A stretch of 64,000 bases of DNA from Petrolisthes cinctipes (Eukaryota; Arthropoda; Malacostraca; Decapoda; Porcellanidae). The DNA lies in the NCBI GenBank assembly GCA_033782935.1, contig JAWQEG010001306.1:3038001-3102000 (forward strand), in the 5' to 3' direction. The notes beneath the pieces are model-generated. The model saw only the letters and a program-made list of their open reading frames with translations. It ran no database searches and was not told where the DNA came from. The translations under genes and the position numbers were made by a program. This document shows positions 46,701-61,774 of this stretch, in pieces (position 1 is the first letter of the stretch; the number at the start of each line of letters is the position of its first letter).

Positions 46701-49700
46701 TTCTGGGACCCCAAAATATCGAATTTTCGGGTGTTTTGAGCCTGAATTTGAGATATAAACGGGTACAGAAGATGTATGCACATATTACCTTTGGGCACCT
46801 AAAATATCGATTTTGAGAATGTTTTGGGTCTGTATTTTGAAAATACTCTAACTAGGAGTAGGCATGTACAGATCACTTCTGGGACCGAAAAATATCGAAT
46901 TTTCGGGTGTTTTGAGACTGAATTTGAGATATAAACGGGTACAGAAGATGCATGCACATATCGACTTTGGACACTTAAAATATCGATTTTTAATATGTTT
47001 TGAGCCTATATTTTAAAAACATTCTAGCACTGACTAGACATGTACAGATCTTTTCTGGGACCCAAAATTATCAAATTTTCGGGTGTTTTGAGGTTGAATT
47101 TGAGATATAAACGAGTGCAGAAGATACATACACATGTTGACTTTGGGCACCTAAAATATCGATTTTCAGCATGTTTTGGGCCTGCATCTGAGTAGGCATG
47201 TACAGATCGCTTCTGGGACCCCAAAATATCGAATTTTCGAGTGTTTGGAACCTGAATTTGAGATATAAACGGGTACAGAAGATGCATGCACATATTGACT
47301 TTTGGGCACCTAAAAGATCGATTTTCAGTATGTTTTTGGCCTGTATTTTGAAAATACTCTAACACGGAGTAGGCATGTACAGTTCGCTTCTGGTACCCAA
47401 AATTATCGAATTTTTGGGTGTTTTGAGGTTGAATTTGAGATATAAACGAGTGCAGATGATGCATTCACATGTTCAATTTGGGTACCTAAAATATCGATTT
47501 TAACATGTTTTGGGCCTGCATCTGAGTAGGCATGTACAGATCGCTTCTGGGACCCCAAAATATCAAATTTTCGGGTGTTTTGGGCCTGAATTTGAGATAT
47601 AAACGGGTACAGAAGATGCATCCACATATCGACTTTTGGGCACCTAAAAGATCGATTTTCAGTATGTTTTGTTCCTGTATATTGAAAATACTCTAACACG
47701 GAGTAGGCATGTACAGTTCGCTTCTGGGACCCCAAAACATCGAATTTTCGGGTGTTTTGGGCCTGAATTTAAAATATCGACTTTGGGCACCTAAAATATC
47801 GATTTCTAGCATGTTTTGAGCCTATATTTTGAAAATATTCTAGCACTGAGTAGGCATGTAAAGTCTGGGACCCCAAAATATCGAATTTTCGAGTGTTTTG
47901 AGGTTGAATTAGAGATATAAACGAGTGCAGAAGATGCATACACATGTTCAATTTGGGTACCTAAAATATCGATTTTTAGCATGTTTTGGGCCTGCATCTG
48001 AGTAGGCATGTACAGATTGCTTCTGGGACCCCAAAATATCGAATTTTCGGGTGTTTTGAGGTTAAATTTGGGATATAAACGGGTACAGAAGATGCATTTA
48101 CATATCGACTTTTGGGCACCTAAAAGATCGATTTTCAGTATGTTTTGAGCATGTATTTTGAAAATACTCTAACACGGAGTAAGCATGTACAGTTCGCTTT
48201 TGGGACTCCAAAATATTCTAATTTTCGGGTGTTTTGGGCCTGAATTTGAGATATCGACTTTGTGGACCTAAAATATCGATTATTAGTATGTTTTGGGCCT
48301 ATATTTTGAAAATATTCTAGCACTGAGTAGGCATGTACACATCGCTTCTGGGACCCCAAAATATCGAATTTTCGGGTGTTTTGAGCCTGAATTTGAGATA
48401 TAAACGGGTACAGAAGATGAATGCACATATCGACTTTTGAGCACCTAAAATATCGATTTTGAGCATGTTTTGTGTCTGTATCTTGAAAACATTCTAACTA
48501 GGAGTAGGGATGTACAGATCGCTTCTAGGACCCAAAAATACCGAATTTTCGGGTGTTTTGAGCCTGAATTTGAGATATAAACGGGTACAGAAGATGCATG
48601 TACATATCGACTTTAGACACTTAAAATATCAATTTTTAACATGTTTTAAGCCTATATTTTGAAAACATTCTAGCACTGACTAGACATGTACAGGTCGCTT
48701 CTGGGACCCAAAATTATCAAATTTTCGGGTGTTTTGAGGTTGAATTTGAGATATAAACGAGTGCAGAAGATGCATACACATGTTGACTTTGGGCTCCTAA
48801 AATATCGATTTTCAGCATGTTTTGGGCCTGCATCTGAGTAGGCATGTACAGATCGCTTCTGGGACCCCAAAATATCGAATTTTCGGGCGTTTGGAGCCTG
48901 AATTTGAGATATAAACGGGTACAGAAGATGCATGCACATATCGACTTTGGACACTTAAAATATCAATTTTTAGCATGTTTTGAGCCTATATTTTGAAAAC
49001 ATTCTAGCACTGATTAGACATGTACAGATCGCTTCTGGGACCCAAAATTATCGAATTTTCGGGTGTTTTGAGGTTGAATTTGAGATATAAAGGAGTGCAG
49101 AAGATGCATACACATGTTCAATTTGGGTACCTAAAATATCGATTTTTAGCATGTTTTGGGCCTGCATCTGAGTAGGCATGTACAGATTGCTTCTGGGACC
49201 CCAAAATATCGAATTTTCGGGTGTTTTGAGGTTAAATTTGGGATATAAACCGGTACAGAAGATGGATGCACATATCGACTTTTGGGCACCTAATATATCG
49301 ATTTTGAGCATGTTTTGTGTCTGTATCTTGAAAACATTCTAACTAGGAGTAGGGATGTACAGATCGCTTCTAGGACCCAAAAATACCGAATTTTCGGGTG
49401 TTTTGAGCCTGAATTTGAGATATAAACGTTTACATAAGATGCATGCACATATTGACTTTGGGCACCTAAAATATCGATTTTCAGCATGTTTTGGGCCTGT
49501 ATTTTGAAAATACTCTAACTAGAAGTAGGCATGTACATATCGCTTCTGGGACCCAAAAATATCGACATTTCGGGTGTTTTGATCCTGAATTTGAGATATA
49601 AACGGGTACAGAAGATGCATGCACATATTGACTTTGGGCACCTAAAATATCGATTTTCAGCATGTTTTGGGCCTGTATTTTTAAAATACTCTAACTAGAA

Positions 49701-52700
49701 GTAGGCATGTACATATCGCTTCTGGGACCCAAAAATATCGAAATTTCGGGTGTTTTGATCCTGAATTTGAGATATAAACGGGTACAGAAGATGCATGCAC
49801 ATATCGACTTTGGACACTTAAAATATCATTTTTTAGCATGTTTTGAGCCTTAATTTTGAAAACATTCTAGCACTGATTAGACATGTACAGATCACTTCTG
49901 GGACCCAAAATTATCGAATTTTCGGGTGTTTTGAGGTTGAATTTGAGATATAAACGAGTGCAGAAGATGCATACACATGTTCAATTTGGGTACCTAAAAT
50001 ATCGATTTTTAGCATGTTTTGGGCCTGCATCAGAGTAGGCATGTACAGATCGCTTCTGGGACCCCAAAATATCAAATTTTCAGGTGTTTTGGGCCTGAAT
50101 TTGAGATATAAACGGGTACAGAAGATGCATGCACATATCGACTTTGGACACTTAAAATATCGATTTTTAGCATGTTTTGAGCCTATATTTTGAAAAAAAT
50201 CTAGCACTGAGTAGGCATGTACAAATCGCTTCTGGGACCCAAAAATATCAAATTTTCGGGTGTTTTGAGGTTAAATTTGGGATATAAACGGGTACAGAAG
50301 ATGTATTTACATATCGGCTTTTGGGCACCTAAAAGATCGATTTTCAGTATGTTTTGAGCCTGTATTTTGAATATACTCTAACACGGAGTAGGCATGTACA
50401 GTTTGCTTCTGGGACCCCAAAATATCGAATTTTAGGGTGTTTTGGGCCTAAATTTGAGATATCGACTTTGGGTACCTAAAATATCGATTTTTAGCATGTT
50501 TTTGGCCTATATTTTGAAAATATTCTAGCACTAAGTAGGCATGTACAGATCACTTCTGGGACCCCAAAATATCGAATTTTACGGTGTTTTGAGCCTGAAT
50601 TTGAGATATAAACGGGTACAGATGATGCATGCACATATCGACTTTGGACACTTAAATAATCGATTTTTAGCATGTTTTGAGCCTATATTTTGAGAAAATT
50701 CTAGCACTGAGTAGGCATGTACAGATCACTTCTGGGACCCCAAAATATCGAATTTTCGGGTGTTTTGATGTTGAATTTGGGATATAAACGGGTGCAGAAG
50801 ATGCATACACATGTTGACTTTGGTCACCTAAAATATCGATTTTCAACTTGTTTTGGGCCTGTATTATGAAAATACTCTAACACGGAGTAAGCAAGTACAG
50901 ATCGCTTCTGGGACCCCAAAATATCGAATTTTCGGGTGTTTTGAGCTTGAGTTTGAGATATAAACGGGTACAGAAGATGCATCCACATATCAACTTTTGG
51001 GCACCTAAAAGATCGATTTTCAGTATGTTTTGGGCCTGTATATTGAAAATACTCTAACACGGAGTAGGCATGTACAAATCGCTTCTATGACCCCCAAATA
51101 TCGAATTTTTGGGTGTTTTTGGCCTGAATTTGAGATATCGACTTTGGGCACCTAAAATATCGATTTTTAGCATGTTTTGTGCCTATATTTTGAAAATATT
51201 CTAGCACTGAGTAGGCATGTACAGATCGCTTCTGGGACCCCAAAATATCGAATTTTCGGGTGTTTTGAGCCTGAATTTGAGATTTAAACGGGTACAGAAG
51301 ATGCATGCACATATCGACTTTTGGGCACCTAAAATATCGATTTTGAGCATGTTTTGGGTCTGTATCTTGAAAACATTCTAACTAGGAGTAGGGATGTACA
51401 GATCGCTTCTGGGACCCAAAAATAACTAATTTTTGGGTGTTTTGAGGTTAAATTTGGGATATAAACGGGTACAGAAGATGCATTTACATATCGACTTTTG
51501 GGCACCTAAAAGATCGATTTTCAGTATGTTTCGAGCCTGTATTTTGAAAATACTCTAACACGGAGTAGGAATGTACAGTTCGCTTCTGGGACCCCAAAAT
51601 ATCGAATTTTCGGGTGTTTTGGGCCTGAATTTGAAATATCGAATTTAGGGACCTAAAATATCGATTTTTAGCATGTTTTGGGACTATATTTTGAAAATAT
51701 TCTAGCACTAAGTAGGCATGTACAGATCACTTCTGGGACCCCAAAATATCGAATTTTCGGGTGTTTTGAGCCTGAATTTGAGATATAAACGGGTACAGAT
51801 GATGCATGCACATATCAACTTTGGACACATAAAATATCGATTTTTAGCATGTTTTGAGCCTATATTTTGAAAAAATTCTAGCACTGAGTAGGCATGTACA
51901 TATCGCTTCTGGAACCCAAAAACATCGACTTTTCGGGTGTTTTGAGGTTGAATTTGGGATACAAACGGGTGCAGAAGATGCATACACATGTTGACTTTGG
52001 TCACCTAAAATATCGATTTTCAGGTTGTTTTGGGTCTGTATTTTGAAAATACTCTAACACGGAGTAGGCATGTACAGATCGCTTCTGGGACCCCAAAATA
52101 TCGAATTTTTGGGTGTTTTTAGGCCTGAATTTGAGATATCGACTTTGGGCACCTAAAATATCGATTTTTAGCATGTTTTGGGCCTATAATTTGAAAATAT
52201 TCTAGCACTGAGTAGGCATGTACAGATCGCTTCTGGGACCCCAAAATATCGAATTTTCGGGTGTTTTGAGCCTGAATTTGAGATATAAACGGGTACAAAA
52301 GATGCATGCACATATCGACTTTTGGGCACCTAAAATATCAATTTTGAGCATGTTTTGCGTCTGTATCTTGATAACATTCTAACTAGGAGTAGGGATGTAC
52401 AGATCGCTTCTGGGACACAAAAATTCTGAATTTTCGGGTGTTTTGAGCCTGAATTTGAGATATAAACGGGTACAGAAGATGCATGCACGTATCGACTTTG
52501 GACACTTAAAATATCGATTTTCAGCATGTTTTGAGCCTATATTTTGAAAACATTCTAGCACTGACTAGACATGTACAGATCGCTTCTGGGACCCCAAAAT
52601 ATCGAGTTTTTGGGTGTTTTGGACCTGAATTTGAGATATCGATTTTGGGCACCTAAAATATCGATTTTTAGCATGTTTTGGGCCTATATTTTGAAAATAT

Positions 52701-55700
52701 TCTAGCACTGAGTAGGCATGTAGAGATCGCTTCTGGGACCCGAAAATATCGAATATTCGGGTGTTTTGAGCCTGAATTTGAGATATAAACGGGTACAGAA
52801 GATGCATGCACATATTGACTTTGGGCACCTAAAATATCGATTTTCAGCATGTTTTGGGCCTGCATTTTGAAAATACTCTTAATAGCAGTAGGCATGTACA
52901 GATCGCTTCTGTGACCCAGAATTATCGTATTTTCGGGTGTTTTGAGCCTGAATTTGAGATATAAACGGGTACAGAAGATGCATGCACATATCGACTTTGG
53001 ACATTTAAAATATCGATTTTCAGTATGTTTCGAGCCTGTATTTTGAAAATACTCTAACACGGAGTAGGCATGTACAGATCGCTTCTGGGACCCAAAAATA
53101 TCGAATTTTCGGGCGTTTTGAGCCTGAATTTGAGATATAAACGGGTACAGAAGATGCATGCACATATCGACTTTGGACACTTAAAATATCGATTTTTAGC
53201 ATGTTTTCGGCCTATATTTTGAAAATATTCTAGCACTAAGTAGGCATGTACAGATCGCTTCTCGGACCCAAAAATACCGAATTTTCGGGTGTTTTGAGCC
53301 TGAATTTGAGATATAAACGGGTACAGAAGATGCATGCACATATTGACTTTGGGCACCTAAAATATCGATTTTCAGCATGTTTTGGGCCTGTATTTTGAAA
53401 AAATTCTAGCACTGAGTAGGCATATACAGATCGCTCCTGGGACCCAAAAATATCAAATTTTCGGGTTTTTTGAGGTTAAATTTGGGATATAAACTAGTAC
53501 AGAAGATGCATTTACATATCGACTTTTGGGCACCTAAAAGATCGATTTTCAGTATGTTTCGAGCCTGAATTTTGAAAATACTCTAACACGGAGTAGGCAT
53601 GTACAGTTCGCTTCTGGGACCCCAAATTATCGAACTTTCGGGTGTTTTCTGCCTGAATTTGAGATATCGAATTTGGGGACCTAAAATATCGATTTTTAGC
53701 ATGTTTTGGGACTATATTTAAAAAAAAATTCTAGCACTGAGTAGGCATGTATAGATCGCTTCTGGGACCCCAAAATATCGAATTTTCGGGTGTTTGGAGC
53801 CTGAATTTAAGATATAAACGGGTACAGAACATGCATGCACATATCGACTTTTGGGCACCTAAAAGATCGATTTTTAGTATGTTTTGGGCCTGTATTTTGA
53901 AAATACTCTAACACGGAGTAGGCATGTACAGTTCGCTTCTGGGACCCCAAAATATCGAATTTTAGGGTGTTTTGGGCCTGAATTTGAGATATAAACGGGT
54001 ACAGATGATGCATGCACATATCGACTTTGGACACTTAAAATATCGATTTTTAGCATGTTTTGAGCCTATATTTTGAAAAAATTCTAGCACTGAGTAGGCA
54101 TGTACAGATCGCTTCTGGGACCCAAAAATATCAAATTTTATGGTGTTTTGAGATTAAATTTGGGATATAAACGGGTACAGAAGATGCATTTACATATCGA
54201 CTTATTGGCACCTAAAATATCGATTTTCAGTCTGTTTCGAGCCTGTATTTTGAAAATACTCTAACACGGCGTAGGCATGTACAGATCGCTTCTGGGACCC
54301 AGAAATATCGAATTTTCGGGTGTTTTGAGCCTGAATTTGAGATATAAACGGGTAAAGAAGATGCATGCACATATCGACTTTGGACATTTAAAATATCGAT
54401 TTTCAGTATGTTTTGGGCCTGTATTTTGAAAATACTCTAACACGGAGTAGGCATGTACAGTTCGCTTCTGGGACACCAAAATATCGAATTTTTCGGGTGT
54501 TTTGGGCCTGAATTTGATATATGGACTTTGGGCACTTAAAATATCGATTTTTAGCATGTTTTGGGCCTATATTTGGATTAAATTCTAGCACTGAGTAGGC
54601 ATGTACAGATCGCTTCTGGGACCCCAAATTATCGAATTTTCGGGTGTTTTGAGCCTGAATTTGAGATATAAACGGGTACAGAAGATGCATGCACATATCG
54701 ACTTTTGGGCACCTAAAATATCGATTTCGAGCATGTTTTGGGTCTGTATCATGAAAACATTCTAACTAGGAGTAGGGATATACAGATCGCTTCGAGGACC
54801 CAAAAATACCGAATTTTCGAGTGTTTTGAGCCTGAATTTGAGATATAAACGGGTACAGAAGATGCATGCACATATTGACTTTGGGCACCTAATATATCGA
54901 TTTTCAGCATGTTTTGTGCCTGTATTTTGAAAATACTCTAACTAGGAGTAGGCATGTACAGATTGCTTCTGGGACCCAAAAATATCGAATTTTCGGGCGT
55001 TTTGAGCCTGAATTTGAGATATAAACGGGTACAGAATATGCATGCACATATCGACTTTGGACACTTAAAATATCGATTTTTAGCATGTTTTGGGCCTATA
55101 TTTTGAAAATATTCTAGCACTGAGTAGGCATGTACAGATCGCTTCTGGGACCCCAAAATATCGAATTTTCGGGTGTTTTGAGCCATAATTTGAGATATAA
55201 ACGGGTACAAAAGATGCATGCACATATTGACTTTGGGCACCTAAAATATCGATATTCAGCATGTTTTGGGTCTGTATTTTGAAAATACTCTAACTAGGAG
55301 TAGGCATGTACAGATCGCTTCTGGAACCCAAAATTATCAAATTTTCGGGTGTTTTGAGGTTGAATTTGAGATATAAACGAGTGCAGAAGATGCATACACA
55401 TGTTGACTTTGGGCACCTAAAATATCGATTTTCAGCATGTTTTGGGCCTGCATCTGAGTAGGCATGTACAGATCGCTTCTGGGACCCCAAAATATAGAAT
55501 TTTCGGGTGTTTGGAGCCTGAATTTGAGATATAAACGGGTACAGAAGATGCATGCACATATCGACTTTTGGGCACCTAAAAGATCGATTTTCAGTATGTT
55601 TTGGGCCTGTATTTTGAAAATACTCTAACACGGAGTAGGCATGTACAGTTCACTTCTGGGACCCCAAAATATCGAATTTTCAGGTGTTTTGGGCCTGAAT

Positions 55701-56200
55701 TTGAAATATCGACTTTGGGCACCTAAAATATCGATTTTTAGGATGTTTTGGGCCTATATTTTGAAAATATTCTAGCACTGAGTCGGCATGTACAGATCTC
55801 TTCTGGGACCCCAAAATATCGAATTTTCAGGTGTTTTGAGCCTGAATTTGAGATATAAACGGGTACAGAAGATGCATGCACATATCGACTTTTGGGCACC
55901 TAAAATATCGATTTTGAGCATGTTTTGGGTCTGTAACTTGAAAACATTTCAACTAGGAGTAGGGATGTACAGAATGCTTCTAGGACCCAAAAATAATGAA
56001 TTTTCGGGTGTTTTGAGCCTGAATTTGAGATATAAACGGGTACAGAAGATGCATCCACATATTGACTTTGGGCACCTAAAATATCGATTTTCAGCATGTT
56101 TTGGGCCTGTATTTTGAAAATACTCTAACTAGGAGTAGGCATGTACAGATCTCTTCTGGGACCCAAAAATACCGAATTTTCGGGTGTTTTGAGCCGGAAT
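46701..56200 (-). repeat. Region III, irregular part, minus orientation
   Basis: New subvariants begin here and persist to the end of the window (plus-strand reading): CTAACTAGGAGTAGG, GAGGTTGAATTTGAGATA with ACGAGTGCAG, TACACATGTTGACTTTGGG, GACTTTGGACACTTAAAATA, and shortened monomers with GGGCCTGCATCTGAGTAGGC. The last lack 18 bp relative to a normal monomer at that place. No stable HOR is visible. Local copies exist, for example about 48,460-48,560 and 49,304-49,404 (offset 844). Confidence 0.8.
49481..49840 (-). repeat. Recent tandem duplication of one monomer (176 bp)
   Basis: Two neighbouring monomers share the rare CTAACTAGAAGTAGGC, GTACATATCGCTTCTGG and GTTTTGATCCTGAATTTG, 176 bp apart. 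They differ at only a few sites, such as ATCGACATTTCGGG against ATCGAAATTTCGGG. Confidence 0.78.
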
Positions 56201-57784
56201 TTGAGATATAAACGGGTACAGAAGATGCATGCACATATCGACTTTGGACACTTAAAATATCGATTTTTAGCATGTTTTGAGCCTATATTTTGAAAACATT
56301 CTAGCACTGACTAGACATGTACAGATCGCTTCTGGGACCCAAAATTAACGAATTTTCGGGTGTTTTGAGGTTGAATTTGAGATATAAACGAGTGCAGAAG
56401 ATAAATACACATGTTCAATTTGGGTACCTAAAATATCGATTTTTAGCATGTTTTGGGCCTGCATCTCAGTAGGCATGTACAGATCGCTTCTGGGACCCCA
56501 AAATATCGAATTTTTGGGTGTTTGGAGCCTGAATTTGAGATATAAACGGGTACAGAAGATGCATGCAAATATTGATTTTGGGCACCTATAGTATCGATTT
56601 TCAGCATGTTTTGAGTCTGTATTTTGAAAATACTCTAACTAGGAGTAGGCATGTACAGATCGCTTCTGGGACCCAAAATTATCAAATTTTCGGGTGTTTT
56701 GAGGTTGAATTTAAGATATAAACGAGTGAAGAAGATGCATACACATGTTGACTTTGGGCACCAAAAATATCGATTTTCAGCATGTTTTGGGCCTGCATCT
56801 AAGTAGGCATGTACAGATCGCTTCTGGGACCCCAAAATATCGAATTTTCGAGTGTTTAGAGCCTGAATTTGATATATAAACGGGTACAGAAGATGCATGC
56901 ACATATTGACTTTGGGCACCTAAAATATCGATTTTCAGCATGTTTTAGGCCTGTATTTTGAAAATACTCTAACTAGGAGTAGGCATGTACAGATCGCTTC
57001 TGGGACCCAAAAATATCGAATTTTTGTGTGTTTTGAGCCTGAATTTGAGATATAAACGGGTACAGACGATTCATGCACATATCGACTTTGGACATTTAAA
57101 ATATCGATTTTTAGCATGTTTTGAGCCTATATTTTGAAAACTTTCTAGCACAGACTAGACATGTACAGATCGCTTCTGGGACCCAAAATTATCAAATTTT
57201 CGGGTGTTTTGAGGTTGAATTTGAGATATAAACGAGTGCAGAAGATGCATACACATGTTGACTTTGGGCACCTAAAATATCGATTTTCAGTATGTTTTGG
57301 GCCTGTATTTTGAAAATACTCTAACACAGAGTAGGCATGTATAGTTCGCTCCTGGGACCCAAAAATATCGAATTTTCGGGTGTTTTGGGCCTGAATTTGA
57401 AATATCGACTTTGGGCACCTTAAATATCGATTTTTAGCATGTTTTGGTGCTATATTTTGAAAATATTCTAGCACTGAGTAGGCATGTACAGATCGCTTCT
57501 GGGACCCCAAAATAACGAATTTTCGGTTATTTTCAGCCTGAATTTGAGATATAAACGGGTACAGAAGATGCATGCACATATCGACTTTTGGGCACCTAAA
57601 ATATCGATTTTGAGCATGTTTTGGGTCTGTATCTTGAAAACATTCTAACTAGGAGAAGGGATGTACATATCGCTTCTGGGACCCCAAAATATCGAATTTT
57701 CGGGTGTTTTGAGCCTGAATTTGAGATATAAACGGGTATAGAAGATGCATGCACATATCGACTTTTGGGCACCTAAAATATCGA

Positions 57785-59740
57785 TTTTTAGCATGTTTTG
57801 GGCCTGCATCTCAGTAGGCATGTACAGATCGCTTCTGGGACCCCAAAATATCGAATTTTTGGGTGTTTGGAGCCTGAATTTGAGATATAAACGGGTACAG
57901 AAGATGCATGCAAATATTGATTTTGGGCACCTATAGTATCGATTTTCAGCATGTTTTGAGTCTGTATTTTGAAAATACTCTAACTAGGAGTAGGCATGTA
58001 CAGATCGCTTCGGGGACCCAAAATTATCAAATTTTCGGGTGTTTTGAGGTTGAATTTAAGATATAAACGAGTGAAGAAGATGCATACACATGTTGACTTT
58101 GGGCACCTAAAATATCGATTTTCAGCATGTTTTGGGCCTGCATCTAAGTAGGCATGTACAGATCGCTTCTGGGACCCCAAAATATCGAATTTTCGGGTAT
58201 TTGGAGCCTGAATTTGAGATATAAACGGGTACAGAAGATGCATGCACATATCGACTTTTGGGCACCTAAAAGATCGATTTTCAGTATGTTTTGGGCCTGT
58301 ATTTTGAAAATACTCGAACACGTAGTAGGCATGTACAGATCGCTCCTGGGACCCCAAAATATCGAATTTTCGGGTGTTTTGGGCCTGAATTTGAAATATC
58401 GACTTTGGGCACCTAAAATATCGATTTTTAGCATGTTTTGGGCCTATATTTTGAAAATATTCTAACACTGAGTAGGCATGTACAGATCGCTTCTGGGACC
58501 CCAAAATATCGATTTTTCGAGTGTTTAGAGCCTGAATTTGATATATAAACGGGTACAGAAGATGCATGCACATATTGACTTTGGGCACCTAAAATATCGA
58601 TTTTCAGCATGTTTTAGGCATGTATTTTGAAAATACTCTAACTAGGAGTAGGCATGTACAGATCGCTTCTGGGACCCAAAAATATCGAATTTTCGGGTGT
58701 TTTGAGCCTGAATTTGAGATATAAACGGGTACAGAGGATTCATGCACATATCGACTTTGGACAATTAAAATATCGATTTTTAGCATGTTTTGAGCCTATA
58801 TTTTGAAAACTTTCTAGCACAGACTAGACATATACAGATCGCTTCTGGGACCCAAAATTATCAAATTTTCGGGTGTTTTGAGGTTGAATTTGAGATATAA
58901 ACGAGTGCAGAAGATGCATACACATGTTGACTTTGGGCACCTAAAATATCGATTTTCAGCATATTTTGGGCCTGCATCTGAGTAGGCATGTACAGATCGC
59001 TTCTGGGACCCCAAAATATCGAATTTTCGGGTGTTTGGAGTCTGAATTTGAAATATAAACGGGTACAGAAGATGCTGCACATATCGACTTTTGGGCACCT
59101 AAAAGATCGATTTTCAGTATGTTTTGGGCCTGTATTTTGAAAATACTCTAACACAGAGTAGGCATGTATAGTTCGCTCCTGGGACCCAAAAATATCGAAT
59201 TTTCGGGTGTTTTGGGCCTGAAGTTAAAAATATCGACTTTGGGCACCTTAAATATCGATTTTTAGCATGTTTTGGTGCTATATTTTGAAAATATTCTAGC
59301 ACTGAGTAGGCATGTACAGATCGCTTCTGGGACCCCAAAATAACGAATTTTCGGTTATTTTCAGCCTGAATTTGAGATATAAACGGGTACAGAAGATGCA
59401 TGCACATATCGACTTTTGGGCACCTAAAATATCGATTTTGAGCATGTTTTGGGTCTGTATCTTGAAAACATTCTAACTAGGAGAAGGGATGTACATATCG
59501 CTTCTGGGACCCCAAAATATCGAATTTTCGGGTGTTTTGAGCCTGAATTTGAGATATAAACGGGTATAGAAGATGCATGCACATATCGACTTTTGGGCAC
59601 CTAAAATATCGATTTTTAGCATGTTTTGGGCCTGCATCTCAGTAGGCATGTACAGATCGCTTCTGGGACCCCAAAATATCGAATTTTTGGGTGTTTGGAG
59701 CCTGAATTTGAGATATAAACGGGTACAGAAGATGCATGCA
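57785..59740 (-). repeat. Long-HOR segment, copy 1 (offset 3,990/3,988)
   Basis: It matches 61,775-63,728 over nearly 2 kb, including GATGCTGCACATATCG (a 2-bp loss at 59,073 and 63,061) and CAGCATATTTTGGGCC. The 2-bp offset change comes from a small difference near 59,210-59,225, where this copy reads CTGAAGTTAAAAATATCG and the other GTGTATGGGCCTG. Confidence 0.82.
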
Positions 59741-61774
59741 AATATTGATTTTGGGCACCTATAGTATCGATTTTCAGCATGTTTTGAGTCTGTATTTTGA
59801 AAATACTCTAACTAGGAGTAGGCATGTACAGATCGCTTCTGGGACCCAAAATTATCAAATTTTCGGGTGTTTTGAGGTTGAATTTAAGATATAAACGAGT
59901 GAAGAAGATGCATACACATGTTGACTTTGGGCACCTAAAATATCGATTTTCAGCATGTTTTGGGCCTGCATCTAAGTAGGCATGTACAGATCGCTTCTGG
60001 GACCACAAAATATCGAATTTTCGGGTATTTGGAGCCTGAATTTGAGATATAAACGGGTACAGAAGATGCATGCACATATTGACTTTTGGGCACCTAAAAT
60101 ATCGATTTTGAGCATGTTTTGGGTCTGTATCTTGAAAACATTCTAACTAGGAGAAGGGATGTACAGATCGCTTCTGGGACCCCAAAATATCGAATTTTCG
60201 GGTGTTTTGAGCCTGAATTTGAGATATAAACGGGTATAGAAGATGCATGCACATATCGACTTTTGGGCACCTAAAATATCGATTTTTAGCATGTTTTGGG
60301 CCTGCATCTCAGTAGGCATGTACAGATCGCTTCTGGGACCCCAAAATATCGAATTTTTGGGTGTTTTGAGCCTGAATTTGAGATATCGACTTTGGGCACC
60401 TAAAATATCGATTTTTAGCATGTTTTGGGCCTATATTTTGAAAATATTCTAACACTGAGTAGGCATGTACAGATCGCTTCTGGGACCCCAAAATATCGAA
60501 TTTTCGAGTGTTTAGAGCCTGAATTTGATATATAAACGGGTACAGAAGATGCATGCACATATTGACTTTGGGCACCTAAAATATCGATTTTCAGCATGTT
60601 TTAGGCCTGTATTTTGAAAATACTCTAACTAGGAGTAGGCATGTACAGATCGCTTCTGGGACCCAAAAATATCGAATTTTCGGGTGTTTTGAGCCTGAAT
60701 TGGAGATATAAACGGGTACAGACGATTCATGCACATATCGACATTGGACATTTAAAATATCGATTTTTAGCATGTTTTGAGCCTATATTTTGAAAACTTT
60801 CTAGCACAGACTAGACATGTACAGATCGCTTCTGGGACCCAAAATTATCAAATTTTCGGGTGTTTTGAGGTTGAATTTGAGATATAAACGAGTGCAGAAG
60901 ATGCATACACATGTTGACTTTGGGCACCTAAAATATCGATTTTCAGTATGTTTTGGGCCTGTATTTTGAAAATACTCTAACACAGAGTAGGCATGTATAG
61001 TTCGCTCCTGGGACCCAAAAATATCGAATTTTCGGGTGTTTTGGGCCTGAATTTGAAATATCGACTTTGGGCACCTTAAATATCGATTTTTAGCATGTTT
61101 TGGTGCTATATTTTGAAAATATTCTAGCACTGAGTAGGCATGTACAGATCGCTTCTGGGACCCCAAAATAACGAATTTTCGGTTATTTTCAGCCTGAATT
61201 TGAGATATAAACGGGTACAGAAGATGCATGCACATATCGACTTTTGGGCACCTAAAATATCGATTTTGAGCATGTTTTGGGTCTGTATCTTGAAAACATT
61301 CTAACTAGGAGAAGGGATGTACAGATCGCTTCTGGGACCCCAAAATATCGAATTTTCGGGTGTTTTGAGCTTGAATTTGAGATATAAACGGGTATAGAAG
61401 ATGCATGCACATATCGACTTTTGGGCACCTAAAATATCGATTTTTAGCATGTTTTGGGCCTGCATCTCAGTAGGCATGTACAGATCGCTTCTGGGACCCC
61501 AAAATATCGAATTTTTGGGTGTTTGGAGCCTGAATTTGAGATATAAACGGGTACAGAAGATGCATGCACATATCGACTTTGGACACTTAAAATATCGATT
61601 TTTAGCATGTTTTGAGCCTATATTTTGAAAACATTCTAGCACTGACTAGACATGTACAGATCGCTTCTGGGACCCAAAATTAACGAATTTTCGGGTGTTT
61701 TGAGGTTGAATTTGAGATATAAACGAGTGCAGAAGATAAATACACATGTTCAATTTGGGTACCTAAAATATCGA

